Assembly: GCF_026191115.1 (NCBI RefSeq)
Contig: NZ_JAPHOT010000001.1
Location: 2,175,501-2,239,500 of the forward strand
DNA: 64,000 nt
Source: Legionella sp. PATHC035
Lineage (GTDB): Bacteria > Pseudomonadota > Gammaproteobacteria > Legionellales > Legionellaceae
Reading direction: 5' to 3'
Shown: one piece after another, positions 8,012 through 17,491 of the stretch
How the letters are laid out: the number at the start of each line of letters is the position of its first letter
How positions within the stretch are numbered: the first letter of the stretch is position 1
The notes under the pieces: generated by a model
Told to the model about the DNA's origin: nothing
Databases searched by the model: none
The model's input: only the letters and a program-made list of their open reading frames with translations
Made by a program: the position numbers and the translations under genes

Positions 8012-10258
8012 ATGGCAACAAGTAGCGCAATTCTTCAATCCTTTCTTCGAGATGCATTAAAAGAAAATAAGGAACTTGCTGATTTGAGCTTCGAGGATTT
8101 GCTCAAGTACAACAGAGCAGAGTGCGGCCTTATCCAAATCGATCCAGAGCAGGTTAATTTTGAAGAAGACATTGAATTTGACACCATCAGTCGATTGCTG
8201 CATGGCAATAACGGCATCGTTTTGCAGGAAGGTGCGCTTTATTATGTCGATATTAATGCTGAGCAAAAAACAGTACGTATTCAGTTCCTGGAAGAACCAG
8301 AAGAACTTGATCCGACCGCACAGACTTTTGAGTACCATCAATCTCTTCGCCTTCAAAAGCAATATAAGCAATTAAAAAAGGCATGTTCTAAAAAATATCA
8401 ACGTGCCCATGGAGAAGAGCTAGACGCTATTCGCTCTCTAACTGGTCGCGCCTATGCGGAACATCGCAGTGATAATTTTCTGCCTTCCTTAGAGTTTTAT
8501 TTAGGAATATTGGATAATACGGATACGGTGATGTTTACCTATATGAATGACCAACAAAAAGAAGAGTTGGCATTCAATTTGAAAATCACCCTAATGCTTT
8601 TGGCAGCGCAACAAAAGCATGAGATTGACTATCAAAAAACAGAAAATGCAAAAAAATATGGTGAGTACATTAAAAGATGCTCAAAATTCCTGATAGAACT
8701 GGATCCTGAGTATCAAAACCGTATTAGAATTCAAAAACATCTCGAAGAACAGCTTAATTCAGCGCAGCCGGTAAAATATTTAGGCATTCCAATTGGCCAA
8801 TTATTGGCCAAAGATATTATTGATTTAGCCGGTGGTACGGCCAAAGAAATCAGAGATAATATGGGGATCCTAAATGAAGCACGACTCTATTGGGTATGGG
8901 GCTCAAGTTTCTTAAAAACCGTGATTAGCCTGGTTCCAGAAGATCTTTATTATCAAAAACAGGCAACCGATGCGATCAGAATGCCTGACCCTTATACAGG
9001 AAATCTGAGCTGGATTTTGTATTACGCGCGTTTTGCCCTGAATCTGTTTTTATTACTCAAGCACACCATAAAACATCCATGGATGAGTGACGAAGAGGCA
9101 AAAACCCCTTGGCAGGAACGTTTCCTAACGCAATGGTCACAAAGAAAATTTACTTTATTGAATGATTCGATTTGGGGAACCGCCAATTTAGTATGTTTTT
9201 TCTGGCTTACTGGAAAAGGTTTATTAGGTACAGCGGGGGATGCGGTTACTCTTGCACTACTAGTTTTTGATATTCTCATCGCATCATGGGATTTGATTGA
9301 GCAAAGTACAAAACATAATAAAGCGATGCTGCAATATGAGGAAGATTTAGAACGATTAGATAGACAACTTTACTTGCTGCAGGAGCGAGAAAAACTAGGC
9401 CAGCTACAGAATGAAGAGCTAAAAGCAAAGCGTCAAATTGAGATGCAAATCAAAACATTAGAACGGGAAAAGTTAAAATGTGAAAGGGAGTGGCAGCTAC
9501 AAAAGGTATCCTTAATTGTTAATATCGCCTACGCTGTGGGTTTGATGGCGGCTTTTCTGATCTTAACCATGCCATTCATGCCGATATCAGCTCCAGTTTT
9601 AGCTTCAATGGCTATTGCTGGAGCGGTATTGTGCCTTGCATTTACGATTATTAGTAGTGCAATCAGAGGAGGCATTGAAATCTATAAAACCTATAAAAAT
9701 AGACAAGAGCAACAAGAGGATGCTGCTCAAAAGATTGGGGAGTTAATTAAGTTATTAAAAGAGAGTAAAGATCTCAATCAGGATGGAAAAAAGCTACTTT
9801 ACCTAGAAATAAAGAAATGCCAAGCAGAAGCCGAATATCAAAAAGAGATGATGGTTTATCAATCTGTAAATTTAGTGCGCAGTATCTTGATACAGTGTAT
9901 GGTTCCTGCGGTTGTTTTTGCCAGTTTGATGTTTGTGCCTCTGGGCATTGGCATACCTATGCTTGTTATGGCAGCAGCGTTGGCGATCGCATCTCAGTTG
10001 TTGGTGGATGCTTTATTTAAGCCAGAAGAAAAAGAATCGTTGAAGTTTAATGACGATGACATAGAAGATAATAAAGAATACACGGAGTTTTGTAACAAAC
10101 TTCTTGAAGAACCTAAGCCTCAACCAAAACCTGAGCGTTCATTCATTTTCTCCTTGTGGAGTAAAGAATCGCCTGCAAGTGAAAAAATACCCTTATTGGG
10201 TAGTGAAGATGGCTCAACAGATACTCCAGCGGGTACTTACTCGCATGATTTTTGTTAG
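8012..10258 (+). CDS. Large coiled-coil membrane protein of unknown function; candidate Dot/Icm effector
   Basis: Not recognised. The ATG at 8012 is preferred (748 residues) because GAGGTGG lies 8 bases upstream; an ATG at 7991 would add seven residues but has no ribosome site. Numbered from 7991, likely membrane segments lie near 337-357 and 389-437. A Lys/Glu/Gln-rich coiled coil spans about 445-505, a long hydrophobic pair 508-565, and another 626-675. A disordered, Pro/Glu-rich tail ends in a cysteine. The combination of large size, no signal peptide, coiled coil and paired internal hydrophobic hairpins resembles Legionella effectors that insert into vacuole membranes. That is inference; no catalytic motif was seen. 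Monocistronic. Confidence 0.8.
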   Translation: MATSSAILQSFLRDALKENKELADLSFEDLLKYNRAECGLIQIDPEQVNFEEDIEFDTISRLLHGNNGIVLQEGALYYVDINAEQKTVRIQFLEEPEELDPTAQTFEYHQSLRLQKQYKQLKKACSKKYQRAHGEELDAIRSLTGRAYAEHRSDNFLPSLEFYLGILDNTDTVMFTYMNDQQKEELAFNLKITLMLLAAQQKHEIDYQKTENAKKYGEYIKRCSKFLIELDPEYQNRIRIQKHLEEQLNSAQPVKYLGIPIGQLLAKDIIDLAGGTAKEIRDNMGILNEARLYWVWGSSFLKTVISLVPEDLYYQKQATDAIRMPDPYTGNLSWILYYARFALNLFLLLKHTIKHPWMSDEEAKTPWQERFLTQWSQRKFTLLNDSIWGTANLVCFFWLTGKGLLGTAGDAVTLALLVFDILIASWDLIEQSTKHNKAMLQYEEDLERLDRQLYLLQEREKLGQLQNEELKAKRQIEMQIKTLEREKLKCEREWQLQKVSLIVNIAYAVGLMAAFLILTMPFMPISAPVLASMAIAGAVLCLAFTIISSAIRGGIEIYKTYKNRQEQQEDAAQKIGELIKLLKESKDLNQDGKKLLYLEIKKCQAEAEYQKEMMVYQSVNLVRSILIQCMVPAVVFASLMFVPLGIGIPMLVMAAALAIASQLLVDALFKPEEKESLKFNDDDIEDNKEYTEFCNKLLEEPKPQPKPERSFIFSLWSKESPASEKIPLLGSEDGSTDTPAGTYSHDFC

Positions 10259-10415
10259 GTTATTGTTGGCTCAATGCTTGTAGCTCAGTTTAGCTTCGCA
10301 TAATCCGGGCGACGCGTTATCCTTGGTATTTAAATCAGACACTCTAGGCAATAAATTTCCATTTAAATTCAATATTTTATGTAAAAGAAACACTGGCTTT
10401 CAGGTTCATCTTATG

Positions 10416-10421
10416 TATAAT
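10416..10421 (+). promoter_or_regulatory. Putative -10 box of the T2 RNase gene
   Basis: Perfect TATAAT about 30 bases upstream of the start codon, with GGAG between it and the ATG. No convincing -35 box at 17 bases (CTGGCT). Confidence 0.35.
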
Positions 10422-10450
10422 GTTCAAAAGAAGCTGGTTGGAGTGTCTTC

Positions 10451-11212
10451 ATGAAAAAGCTCACTACCCTGTTGTTGCTTGTTTTTTCTGTCAACGTCGT
10501 TGCTTCTGTAGGATTTGGCGAAGCATGTGACACGCATGCAGGCATGTCTGACTCCTATGTGCTTGCTCTCAGTTCACAGCCTGGTTTTTGTCAAACCTAT
10601 GGCTATGAAGCAGGTAAGCCAGAGTGCATGCACTTGTCCAAAAACTCGTATCAAGCGAAGCATCTTACCTTACATGGCTTATGGCCTAATCAGAATGCTT
10701 GTGGGCAAAGCTATGGATTCTGCGGGGTAGAACAAAAATCCAGACATTGTGCGTATCCTCCACTGAGTTTATCACCCCAAGTATCGGAAAATTTGAAAAA
10801 ACTGATGCCCAGTTACAATTATGGAAGTTGTTTGGAGCGCCATGAATGGAATAAGCATGGCAGTTGTCAAATTTTGTCTGCCGATGAGTATTTTTCTTTA
10901 GCCATGCGATTGACGGAAGCGGTCGATAATTCAGTTTTAGGACAGTATCTTACCCAACATCAAGGACAGAAAGTACCATTAACTGTTTTGCGGGAGAGGG
11001 TAGCTCAAGCCTTTGGAAAAAAGAACTCTGGCAAGGTTTATTTAGGTTGTAGAAATGGTATTTTGGTTGATATTTATATTCAATTGCCGGCTTTAATCCC
11101 CTTTAATGAAGCGTTAGAATCTCTAATCGATGAGGCTCCTAATGCCCCAGTGAACGATACTTGTCCTGCTCAAGTAATGCTTTCCGATTTTAATAAGGGA
11201 TCCTGGTTTTAG
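10451..11212 (+). CDS. srnA: Secreted ribonuclease, T2 family (SrnA type)
   Basis: Endoribonuclease of the RNase T2/RNase I family. A signal peptide (MKKLTTLLLLVFSVNVVAS, residues 1-19) directs export. Both catalytic blocks are intact: CAS1 LTLHGLWPN with His75, and CAS2 HEWNKHGSC with His131, Glu132, Lys135 and His136. About ten cysteines suggest the disulfide-rich periplasmic or extracellular fold. L. pneumophila exports such an enzyme (SrnA) through the type II system; the symbol is assigned by family and context, not by alignment. Monocistronic. Confidence 0.9.
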   Translation: MKKLTTLLLLVFSVNVVASVGFGEACDTHAGMSDSYVLALSSQPGFCQTYGYEAGKPECMHLSKNSYQAKHLTLHGLWPNQNACGQSYGFCGVEQKSRHCAYPPLSLSPQVSENLKKLMPSYNYGSCLERHEWNKHGSCQILSADEYFSLAMRLTEAVDNSVLGQYLTQHQGQKVPLTVLRERVAQAFGKKNSGKVYLGCRNGILVDIYIQLPALIPFNEALESLIDEAPNAPVNDTCPAQVMLSDFNKGSWF

Positions 11213-11535
11213 TTGCTCCTGGAAACAGCAACGCCAAGGATCCCCGCCCCTCCACGAATTAGCTAATTCGTAAGCACAATAGCCAAGATGGGCGCTCAAA
11301 AAATTCTGCAGCAAGTCATCATGTATTTATGAGGCCAGTGAGGCCTAAATCAGGTAGAACACAATCTTGAGTCGGTTCTACCCTGGCTGATGGACTTATT
11401 AGCCCCATAAGTAGTCTTATCATTTGAATTTCTAGGCCAATAGTGAGTTCAAAGAGTGAAGCATCATCATTGACCTTGCACATTGCCAGAACTTGCTCTA
11501 ATGTAGAGGAATTATTGAAACTAGGAATGAAATCT
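11213..11535. other. Intergenic gap with two adjacent hairpins
   Basis: Between the RNase gene and the lipoprotein gene lie a palindrome GAATTAGCTAATTC (11258-11271), a hairpin AGGCC-5-GGCCT (11332-11346), and an 8-bp hairpin GGTAGAAC...GTTCTACC (11353-11382). No T run follows, so they are not typical terminators. An open frame through the right half from a GTG at 11443 is considered 5' untranslated sequence of the next gene. Confidence 0.45.
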
Positions 11536-12486
11536 ATGCAAAAGCGGTTTTACTTATTGATTCTAAGTGTTTTTTTATTAACCGCATGCGCGCATCATGG
11601 GCACCAAAAACAAATAACACCGCCTTTACCACAAGCGGTAAAGACGAAACAAGTCAGACCAGTTCCAGCCTTTAATCAGGTGGTTATTGAAGGACCGCTC
11701 AGTGTTAATTTGCACACGGGCTATAAACAGCCGCAAGTGATTTTATCTGGTGATGCGCGTGATCTCGCCACAGTCAAAGCAGAGGTCAAACAAAATACAC
11801 TGTATTTGTCTGTAGGTAATGTGCATGGTCCAGTTTATGCCGATGTTCGAGGCCAGTTTCTTAATCGCTTAATGGCTCAAGGCGTTCCTTTAATTAGGGG
11901 AAGTCAGATACATACGAGTATCTTGGATGTCTATTTGGTAAAAACGGGGAGCGTCAGATTAGGCGGTACAATCGGTTTACGCGTCTTAGATGTCAAGGGT
12001 AAAGGCCTTGTCCAAATTGGCGGTATCGCAAGCCAAAATTTACAGATACATCTGCAGGGAGACCCAAAAGTTCAGCTTGAAGGGGTTGCCAATTTAGCCA
12101 ATTTGTCCATGTATGGAAATGCATGGCTTAGTTTGTATTGGGTTAGAACGGATAACTTGATAGTTCGTGCAAAGCAGAAAGCAACGCTTCAATTAGCGGG
12201 AGCAGTCAATAGGCTTGATGTGGAACTCTGGGGTAATGCTCGATTTAAAGGACGTTATTTACGTGCACAACGTAGTTTTGTAAGAACGCATGGACATTCT
12301 GTTGCAGAAATTTCGGTGGCGAAACATCAAAGTAATTTAGCTACGGATGCGAGTGATATTTATTATTATAACCTGCCAACCACGCGAGCGGACTTTATGG
12401 CTTTTGATGGATCAGTATTGGATATGCGTGAGTGGAATCAGGCAGAGTTGAAGGATTTTACTCGTTACAATAAGCAAGTCCCTTAA
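11536..12486 (+). CDS. GIN-domain (DUF2807-type) outer-membrane lipoprotein
   Basis: The start at 11536 is chosen because it gives a perfect lipoprotein signal (MQKRFYLLILSVFLLTAC, lipobox LTAC, lipidated Cys18) and has AGGA 9 bases upstream. The longer frame from a GTG at 11443 would bury the signal. The mature protein (about 300 residues) has the 'head GIN' pattern: FNQVVIEGPLSVNLHTGYKQP followed by repeated short beta-strand/Gly/Asn turns. This is the right-handed parallel beta-helix arrangement of DUF2807 proteins, which lack a known biochemical activity. A surface or periplasmic structural role is likely. Family call moderately sure. Confidence 0.78.
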   Translation: MQKRFYLLILSVFLLTACAHHGHQKQITPPLPQAVKTKQVRPVPAFNQVVIEGPLSVNLHTGYKQPQVILSGDARDLATVKAEVKQNTLYLSVGNVHGPVYADVRGQFLNRLMAQGVPLIRGSQIHTSILDVYLVKTGSVRLGGTIGLRVLDVKGKGLVQIGGIASQNLQIHLQGDPKVQLEGVANLANLSMYGNAWLSLYWVRTDNLIVRAKQKATLQLAGAVNRLDVELWGNARFKGRYLRAQRSFVRTHGHSVAEISVAKHQSNLATDASDIYYYNLPTTRADFMAFDGSVLDMREWNQAELKDFTRYNKQVP

Positions 12487-12499
12487 AAGGGCTCTTTGA

Positions 12500-12521
12500 C
12501 CCTCACCCGAAACGGGAGAGG
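12500..12521. repeat. Short remnant of the dispersed palindromic element
   Basis: CCCTCACCC, 4 bases, CGGGAGAGG in the gap between two convergent genes. It matches fragments of modules A/B seen elsewhere but is only partial. Confidence 0.4.
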
Positions 12522-12685
12522 TGATTTTTTCTATAGGGCGCAAAGAGAGTATCTTGCCTTTCTTCCTTGTGCCTAGTTAGAACCAAGGAGCTCATCGCAG
12601 GAGTACAGGGTTACACTGAATGAGTTCCATGACGCCCAGGATGACTGAGGGGGCGAGAAGGGGCTTCTCGCGCAAATGGTAAAAG

Positions 12686-13543
12686 TTAAATTTCCTTAAT
12701 ACCCAGCGCATTGTCCATCAAACGAAGTGAAGCGTTCTCATTCTGCCTCAAAGAAGTATGCTGATTGATGCACTGAACAATCTGATCCAAATCATTATCC
12801 AATGGTAAAACATGTGCTGAGTTAGAGAGCCAATGGATTTGGGTGTTCGCTAAAGGGGAAAACATTCGCTCTATCTCTTTTGAATCAACAACCACATCAT
12901 GGGTACCTAAAAAAAGATCGATTGGACAGCTTGGTGCTACCCAATGATGGGTACGAATCAAGGTAAACAGTTCAATAAGCGCGGGAATTGGCAGCTTTCT
13001 GTAGGATATTTCGGCATATTTATCCGTTTGCAGATTCCCCGCTTGTCCTCTTAGTTCACAGAATCCAAGTTTTTTGAGCACCGCAAGAAGTTTCAAGTTC
13101 TGATTAATGTTCATACGGAGTTTTAATGCAGGTGCTAAAAGGAACATATGATTGAATGTGAATGTGGTGCTCAGCTTGCATGCGATAATACCTCCAAGTG
13201 ATAATCCCAGTATGTCTACTTTTGGGTATTCCTTAAATAAGGCTTCACATTCTTGCATGGCACAATCAAGCCAATCTTCAGCTTTGGCTTGTGCAAAAGC
13301 AGCGATGCTTTCAGCATGTCCAGGCAATGCAGGACAAACTAATGCATCGTATTGATTTATTTGAGGAATCAGGTAACGATACACTGCGGGGGTGGAGGTA
13401 AACCCATGTAAAAGCAGGAGGGCTCGCTCCTTTTTGGGGCCCCGTTGATTAATTGGCTTAAGCAGTGCTAAATCTTCCTTTTTTAAATCCAGCAATTGTT
13501 TGCCATGACTCATATAACGAAAATCATTTTGCTTCATCATCAT
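12686..13543 (-). CDS. Alpha/beta-hydrolase, carboxylesterase/lysophospholipase type
   Basis: Serine hydrolase of 285 residues with a complete triad in the expected order: oxyanion loop LLLHGFTST (44-52), nucleophile elbow GLSLGG with Ser115, Asp216 in GTHDVV, and His244 in NSAHVLPLD. This pattern fits the thermostable carboxylesterase/monoglyceride-lipase group, which acts on short or monoacyl esters. No signal peptide, so it is probably cytosolic unless exported by another route. Starts within three consecutive ATG codons; monocistronic and convergent with the lipoprotein gene. Confidence 0.88.
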   Translation of the reverse strand: MMMKQNDFRYMSHGKQLLDLKKEDLALLKPINQRGPKKERALLLLHGFTSTPAVYRYLIPQINQYDALVCPALPGHAESIAAFAQAKAEDWLDCAMQECEALFKEYPKVDILGLSLGGIIACKLSTTFTFNHMFLLAPALKLRMNINQNLKLLAVLKKLGFCELRGQAGNLQTDKYAEISYRKLPIPALIELFTLIRTHHWVAPSCPIDLFLGTHDVVVDSKEIERMFSPLANTQIHWLSNSAHVLPLDNDLDQIVQCINQHTSLRQNENASLRLMDNALGIKEI

Positions 13544-13739
13544 TTATTATTCCATTTCAGTGCATTTGCTTTGCAAAATAAGTGTAAATTATGAGTAAAT
13601 ATGGTTCATATAAAATGAATCCTGATATGCTTAAGTGTATCTGAAAATACTGATTCTGCGCTATTTATTTAGAGGCAATGTTTCTTTTGATATGCTATCT
13701 TTAATATAATAGGGGTAGATATTGTAGAGGTTAAAGACA

Positions 13740-14714
13740 ATGAGTACTGGAAAAACTGAACCTACCGATCCAAAACCAGGAAGTCAGACCCCTGGTCAAA
13801 ACGTGAGTGATACACCACCTTCTCCAAAACCACAGGTCATAGCTCCTGATGTTTCTGATGGGCCAAAGCAAACCGCTAAGAAAGACGACGACAAGCCTAA
13901 GCAAGAACCCGAAGTGCCCAAAGCTAATAAAGCGGAAGGTCAGGGAAAAGAAGCGGGTAAGGATAAAAAAGACCCTATGGTGGAGTATCTGAATGATCTC
14001 GGACAAATGGTTGACGAAATTCAGGGCGATATCAATGGTGCTTTGAAAAAAGCTGCTGGTAAGGGTTTGGATAAAGCTGCAGAATCTAAGTTGGGAAAAG
14101 CTCTAGGTGGGTTAAGTGATGCCATAGGTGCAAAGAAAGACGAACTCATCGATAAAGCAAAACAAGCAGTTTCAGATAAGGTAGACGAGAAGCTTGCAGA
14201 GTTCAATAAAACCCCAGTGGGGCAAGCAGTGGGTAAATTTACCGATGCATTGAGTTCGGCTAAGAGTACGATTACCTCGCTTCCTGACAAAGCCAACGAC
14301 TCAATGGTTAAGGCCTTAGAAAAACTTACCGAGAAAGTAAATAACATTGGTAAGAAGGAAGAGCTTGGTAGTGTAGTGGAAGCTGAAAATGTAGAAGCAG
14401 ATGAAAAGTTTACAGTACAAAATGAACGAGAAGATGAAATAGAGCAAAATGAAGACCTAGAAGACGAACAGCAAGAAGAGCAGCAAGATGTTGACGAAGA
14501 AAATGAGCAAATGGTTGATGAGTTTGAAGAAGAAGAAGAGAACGACACTGTAATGGAACTTAGTTCTCCATCAGATACCACTACGTCTCCTATGTCGTTC
14601 GCAAAACAATCATTGCCCGAAGATTTTGGAAGTGTTTCACCTCAATCGAGTACACCAGCTCCTTCTAAAGAGTTGACAGAAGAGCAAACTGTAACTATGG
14701 GCAATACGATGTAG
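13740..14714 (+). CDS. Highly charged low-complexity protein; candidate effector
   Basis: Not recognised. The product is 324 residues with three zones: a Pro/Lys/Asp-rich disordered start (1-80), an amphipathic helical middle with Ala/Lys/Asp heptad-like character (80-210), and a very acidic Glu/Gln-rich block (about 215-270, runs such as EEEEEN). The tail ends KELTEEQTVTMGNTM. No signal peptide or membrane segment. The Glu-rich sequence near the C-terminus resembles the E-block of some Dot/Icm substrates. A TATAAT (13705-13710) and an AGAGG ribosome site precede the start. The Ser-rich open frame on the opposite strand is a shadow of the Glu-rich codons. Confidence 0.75.
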   Translation: MSTGKTEPTDPKPGSQTPGQNVSDTPPSPKPQVIAPDVSDGPKQTAKKDDDKPKQEPEVPKANKAEGQGKEAGKDKKDPMVEYLNDLGQMVDEIQGDINGALKKAAGKGLDKAAESKLGKALGGLSDAIGAKKDELIDKAKQAVSDKVDEKLAEFNKTPVGQAVGKFTDALSSAKSTITSLPDKANDSMVKALEKLTEKVNNIGKKEELGSVVEAENVEADEKFTVQNEREDEIEQNEDLEDEQQEEQQDVDEENEQMVDEFEEEEENDTVMELSSPSDTTTSPMSFAKQSLPEDFGSVSPQSSTPAPSKELTEEQTVTMGNTM

Positions 14715-14794
14715 CCTGAGTGAAGCGAGGGAAATCCGGGGGAAAAGCTAGAACCCCGGTTTTAGCTTACAGCTTCATCCAGTTTCAATGTTTC

Positions 14795-15805
14795 TCAGCC
14801 TAATAATTTGTGCGGTAAGCTTTCAATACGGCCGGCTTGAGTGACCACTACATAATTTAATTTGCGTTGCAGTTCACTGATTGTGTCCGCACCAGCATAG
14901 GTCAAGCCTGATCTTAAACCGCCAACGATATCAGCAATAATGGCATCGGGATTTTCTTTGAAAGGTACCTCAGTTGCCACACCTTCAGCGGTTTTCCATT
15001 CATGCATTTGTCCTAAGAAGTTTTCTTGGGCTTCTTTTGAGGCCATGCCACGATAACGCTTTACCTTGCTGCCGTCTGGTTTTTGAATGACCTCCCCAGG
15101 GGTTGGTGAAGTACCCGCTAGCATGCCGCCAATCATGACAAAATCAGCGCCAAAAGCTAACGCTTTGACAATATCTCCCGAGGTTCTAATGCCGCCATCA
15201 GCAACAATAGAGCGATCAGAGCGAGAACAGTCTTGAATACAGGTTAACATGGGAACACCAAAACCTGTTTTAATTCGAGTACTGCATACCGAGCCGCCGC
15301 CAATACCTGCTTTGATGATATCCGCACCGCATGAGGCAAGATAATCCGCTCCAGCGTAGGTGGCAACATTCCCTGCCATGATACACCGATCAGCAAGTAT
15401 TTGACGCAAGCTTTTGAGGGTCTTCCCGACATATTTGGCATGAGCATGGGCCACATCCACACAGAAATAGTCAGCGCCTGCATCACGTAATGCCGCGGCT
15501 CTTTCTAATTCAGCGGCAGTACAACCTACTGAAACAAAAACTCGATTTTGGCACTTTTTAAACTCGGCAATGTTGTCTTCAATGCTCATAAAGCGATGTA
15601 AAGCTCCCATAGCGCCTTTAGAGCCCATGAAATTGGCCATGGCACTTTCAGTAATCGTATCCATATTGGAACTGATTACAGGCAGCTCTAAGGTTAGTTT
15701 GCCCAGTCTGTCAGTACTGGCAGTTTCCACTACTCTTCTTGATTCGTGGTGGTTGTATGAGGGAACGAGTAGAACGTCATCAAAAGTGATGGCATGATCA
15801 GTCAT
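14795..15805 (-). CDS. guaC: GMP reductase (IMPDH/GMPR family, no CBS domains)
   Basis: NADPH-dependent deamination of GMP to IMP in purine salvage. The 336-residue TIM barrel carries SSNMDTITE (45-53), GNVAT, and the active-site loop [11 protein letters not shown] with nucleophile Cys174. The later [11 protein letters not shown] segment and [14 protein letters not shown] match the family. It lacks the CBS insert of most IMP dehydrogenases, and a length near 340 fits GMP reductase. The loop varies from the common GPGSVCTTR, so an IMPDH-like activity cannot be excluded from sequence alone. It follows the PhoH-like gene by 21 bases, so they are probably co-transcribed. Confidence 0.85.
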   Translation of the reverse strand: MTDHAITFDDVLLVPSYNHHESRRVVETASTDRLGKLTLELPVISSNMDTITESAMANFMGSKGAMGALHRFMSIEDNIAEFKKCQNRVFVSVGCTAAELERAAALRDAGADYFCVDVAHAHAKYVGKTLKSLRQILADRCIMAGNVATYAGADYLASCGADIIKAGIGGGSVCSTRIKTGFGVPMLTCIQDCSRSDRSIVADGGIRTSGDIVKALAFGADFVMIGGMLAGTSPTPGEVIQKPDGSKVKRYRGMASKEAQENFLGQMHEWKTAEGVATEVPFKENPDAIIADIVGGLRSGLTYAGADTISELQRKLNYVVVTQAGRIESLPHKLLG

Positions 15806-15826
15806 GGTAAATCCTTAAAGTACATA

Positions 15827-17227
15827 CTATAAATGTTCCGCTGCATAAAATGCAAGTCTTGAACGTTCGCCACGTGTCAGACTCATATGCGCGCTATGTT
15901 CCCAGTGTTTAAAGCGATCAACGGCAAAAGTTAAACCCGAAGTTGTTTCACTCAAATAGGGGGTATCTATTTGTTTAATATCACCCAGACAAATAATCTT
16001 AGACCCAGGGCCTGCACGGGTTACTAAAGTTTTGATCTGTTTTGGAGTTAAGTTTTGCGCTTCATCGATGATGATGTATCGGTTCAAAAAAGTACGGCCA
16101 CGCATAAAATTTAAGGAGCGAATTTTAATTTTGTTTTGCAATAAATCTTGAGTTGCGCCGCGCCCAAAAGTACCTCCCACTTGGGAACTGTGGAGCACTT
16201 CCAAGTTATCCATTAAAGCACCCATCCACGGGGTCATTTTTTCTTCTTCGGTACCAGGAAGGAAACCAATGTCTTCACCGACAGGAATGGTTACACGGGT
16301 CATTAAAATCTCGGTATAACGGCTTTGATCCAGGACTTGGGTTAAACCTGCTGCAATCGTGAGTAGCGTTTTTCCTGTTCCAGCAGGACCTTGTAAGCTG
16401 ACAAAATCGATCTCAGGATCCATCAGCAGGTTTAAGGTGAAGTTTTGTTCACGGTTTTTCGCATGGATTCCCCATACAGAATGCTTTGTATAATCGCGGG
16501 TTAGCTGGATGACCGCATGATCATGTTCCAATTTTTTCACAATCGCTTGAAACTGATCATCTTCCGTACTGATGCAATCATTGGGGTTCCATTGATGGAT
16601 TAATGGCCCCGTTACCTTATAAAAGGTTTTTCCGCTTTCTTGCCATGACTCCATATCTTTAGCATGGGAATCCCAGAAATTAGTATCAAGAATATGTAAG
16701 CCTCTGTGTAACAGATTAACGTCATCAAGCACCTGATCGCTGTAATAATCTTCAGCAAGAATCCCCAGTATCCCGGCTTTAATACGCAAGTTAATGTCTT
16801 TTGATACAATAATTACTTGCTTTTTCCCGGTGTATTTTTTTTGTAAGCCCAAAGCAGTGGCAAGAATTGTATTATCTACTTTGTGTCCAGGAAGAGTCGA
16901 TGGAACAACTTGATCGAATTCATCGGTTTGAAAAAATAACTTTCCACTGCACTTTTTCTTATCTGAATGCAAATAATTAGGTATGGCTAATCCGGAGACG
17001 ATTTGTTCATGGGTGGAGTTACTCATGAGTTCTACCAACATGCGGTTGGTTTGGCGAACGTTACGTGCCACTTCCGATGTACCCATTTTATGATTGTCTA
17101 GTTCTTCCAGTACCACCATTGGCAAATAGATATCATGTTCTTCAAAATGATAGATAGCGGTAGGGTCATGCATTAAAATATTGGTATCAAGTACAAACAA
17201 CTTCTGACGGGTATTGCTATTATCCAT
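15827..17227 (-). CDS. PIN-PhoH fusion: RNase domain plus PhoH-type ATPase/helicase
   Basis: A two-domain RNA-processing protein of 466 residues. The N-terminal PIN nuclease domain (about 9-150) shows FVLDTNILMHD (Asp14), VVLEELDNHK (Glu41/42), KVDNTILATA (Asp118) and VSKDINLRIKA (Asp143), so the acidic metal site looks complete. The PhoH ATPase part has Walker A GPAGTGKT (280-287) and Walker B IIIDEAQNLTP. Such PhoH2/YlaK-type proteins are described as RNA helicase/RNases. It leads the two-gene unit with guaC. Confidence 0.93.
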   Translation of the reverse strand: MDNSNTRQKLFVLDTNILMHDPTAIYHFEEHDIYLPMVVLEELDNHKMGTSEVARNVRQTNRMLVELMSNSTHEQIVSGLAIPNYLHSDKKKCSGKLFFQTDEFDQVVPSTLPGHKVDNTILATALGLQKKYTGKKQVIIVSKDINLRIKAGILGILAEDYYSDQVLDDVNLLHRGLHILDTNFWDSHAKDMESWQESGKTFYKVTGPLIHQWNPNDCISTEDDQFQAIVKKLEHDHAVIQLTRDYTKHSVWGIHAKNREQNFTLNLLMDPEIDFVSLQGPAGTGKTLLTIAAGLTQVLDQSRYTEILMTRVTIPVGEDIGFLPGTEEEKMTPWMGALMDNLEVLHSSQVGGTFGRGATQDLLQNKIKIRSLNFMRGRTFLNRYIIIDEAQNLTPKQIKTLVTRAGPGSKIICLGDIKQIDTPYLSETTSGLTFAVDRFKHWEHSAHMSLTRGERSRLAFYAAEHL

Positions 17228-17294
17228 AAATTCACCTTGTGATTAAAACGTGTAGCCTGGGTGAAGGCGGTGCCTAACTGCTATCAAGTTATAT

Positions 17295-17396
17295 CCCCTC
17301 TCCCGCAAGCAGGGGAGCGGCGGGGTGAGGGCTAATATGCTTGAACTCCCAATCCCCTCATCCGCGCTTGCGGGCACCTTCCCCAGGGGGCGAAGG
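17295..17396. repeat. Dispersed palindromic element, module order B-A
   Basis: Module B (17295-17331: CCCCTCTCCCGC...GGGGAG, ending GGGGTGAGGG), 22 bases, then module A (17354-17396: CCCCTCATCCGCGC..GCGGGCACCTTCC..GGCGAAGG). It occupies the gap between bcp (downstream) and the PhoH-like gene (upstream). Nothing else is seen in this 264-base gap. Confidence 0.8.
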
Positions 17397-17491
17397 TTCA
17401 TGTTGGTTAATCAATCCTTCACCAGGCTACACTTATTTGATTGCTTCCTTCATTCTGCTTAGGGGATGTGACCCAGTCAAGAATAAAATGG

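Noticed and set aside
11443..11535. Upstream extension of the GIN-domain lipoprotein from a GTG
   Set aside because: It would place 31 residues before the lipoprotein signal; the internal ATG has a ribosome site and a perfect signal peptide.
14021..14581. 186-codon Ser-rich minus-strand frame
   Set aside because: Mirror of Glu/Ala-rich codons of the real plus-strand gene; the Ser runs arise from GAA/GAG on the other strand.
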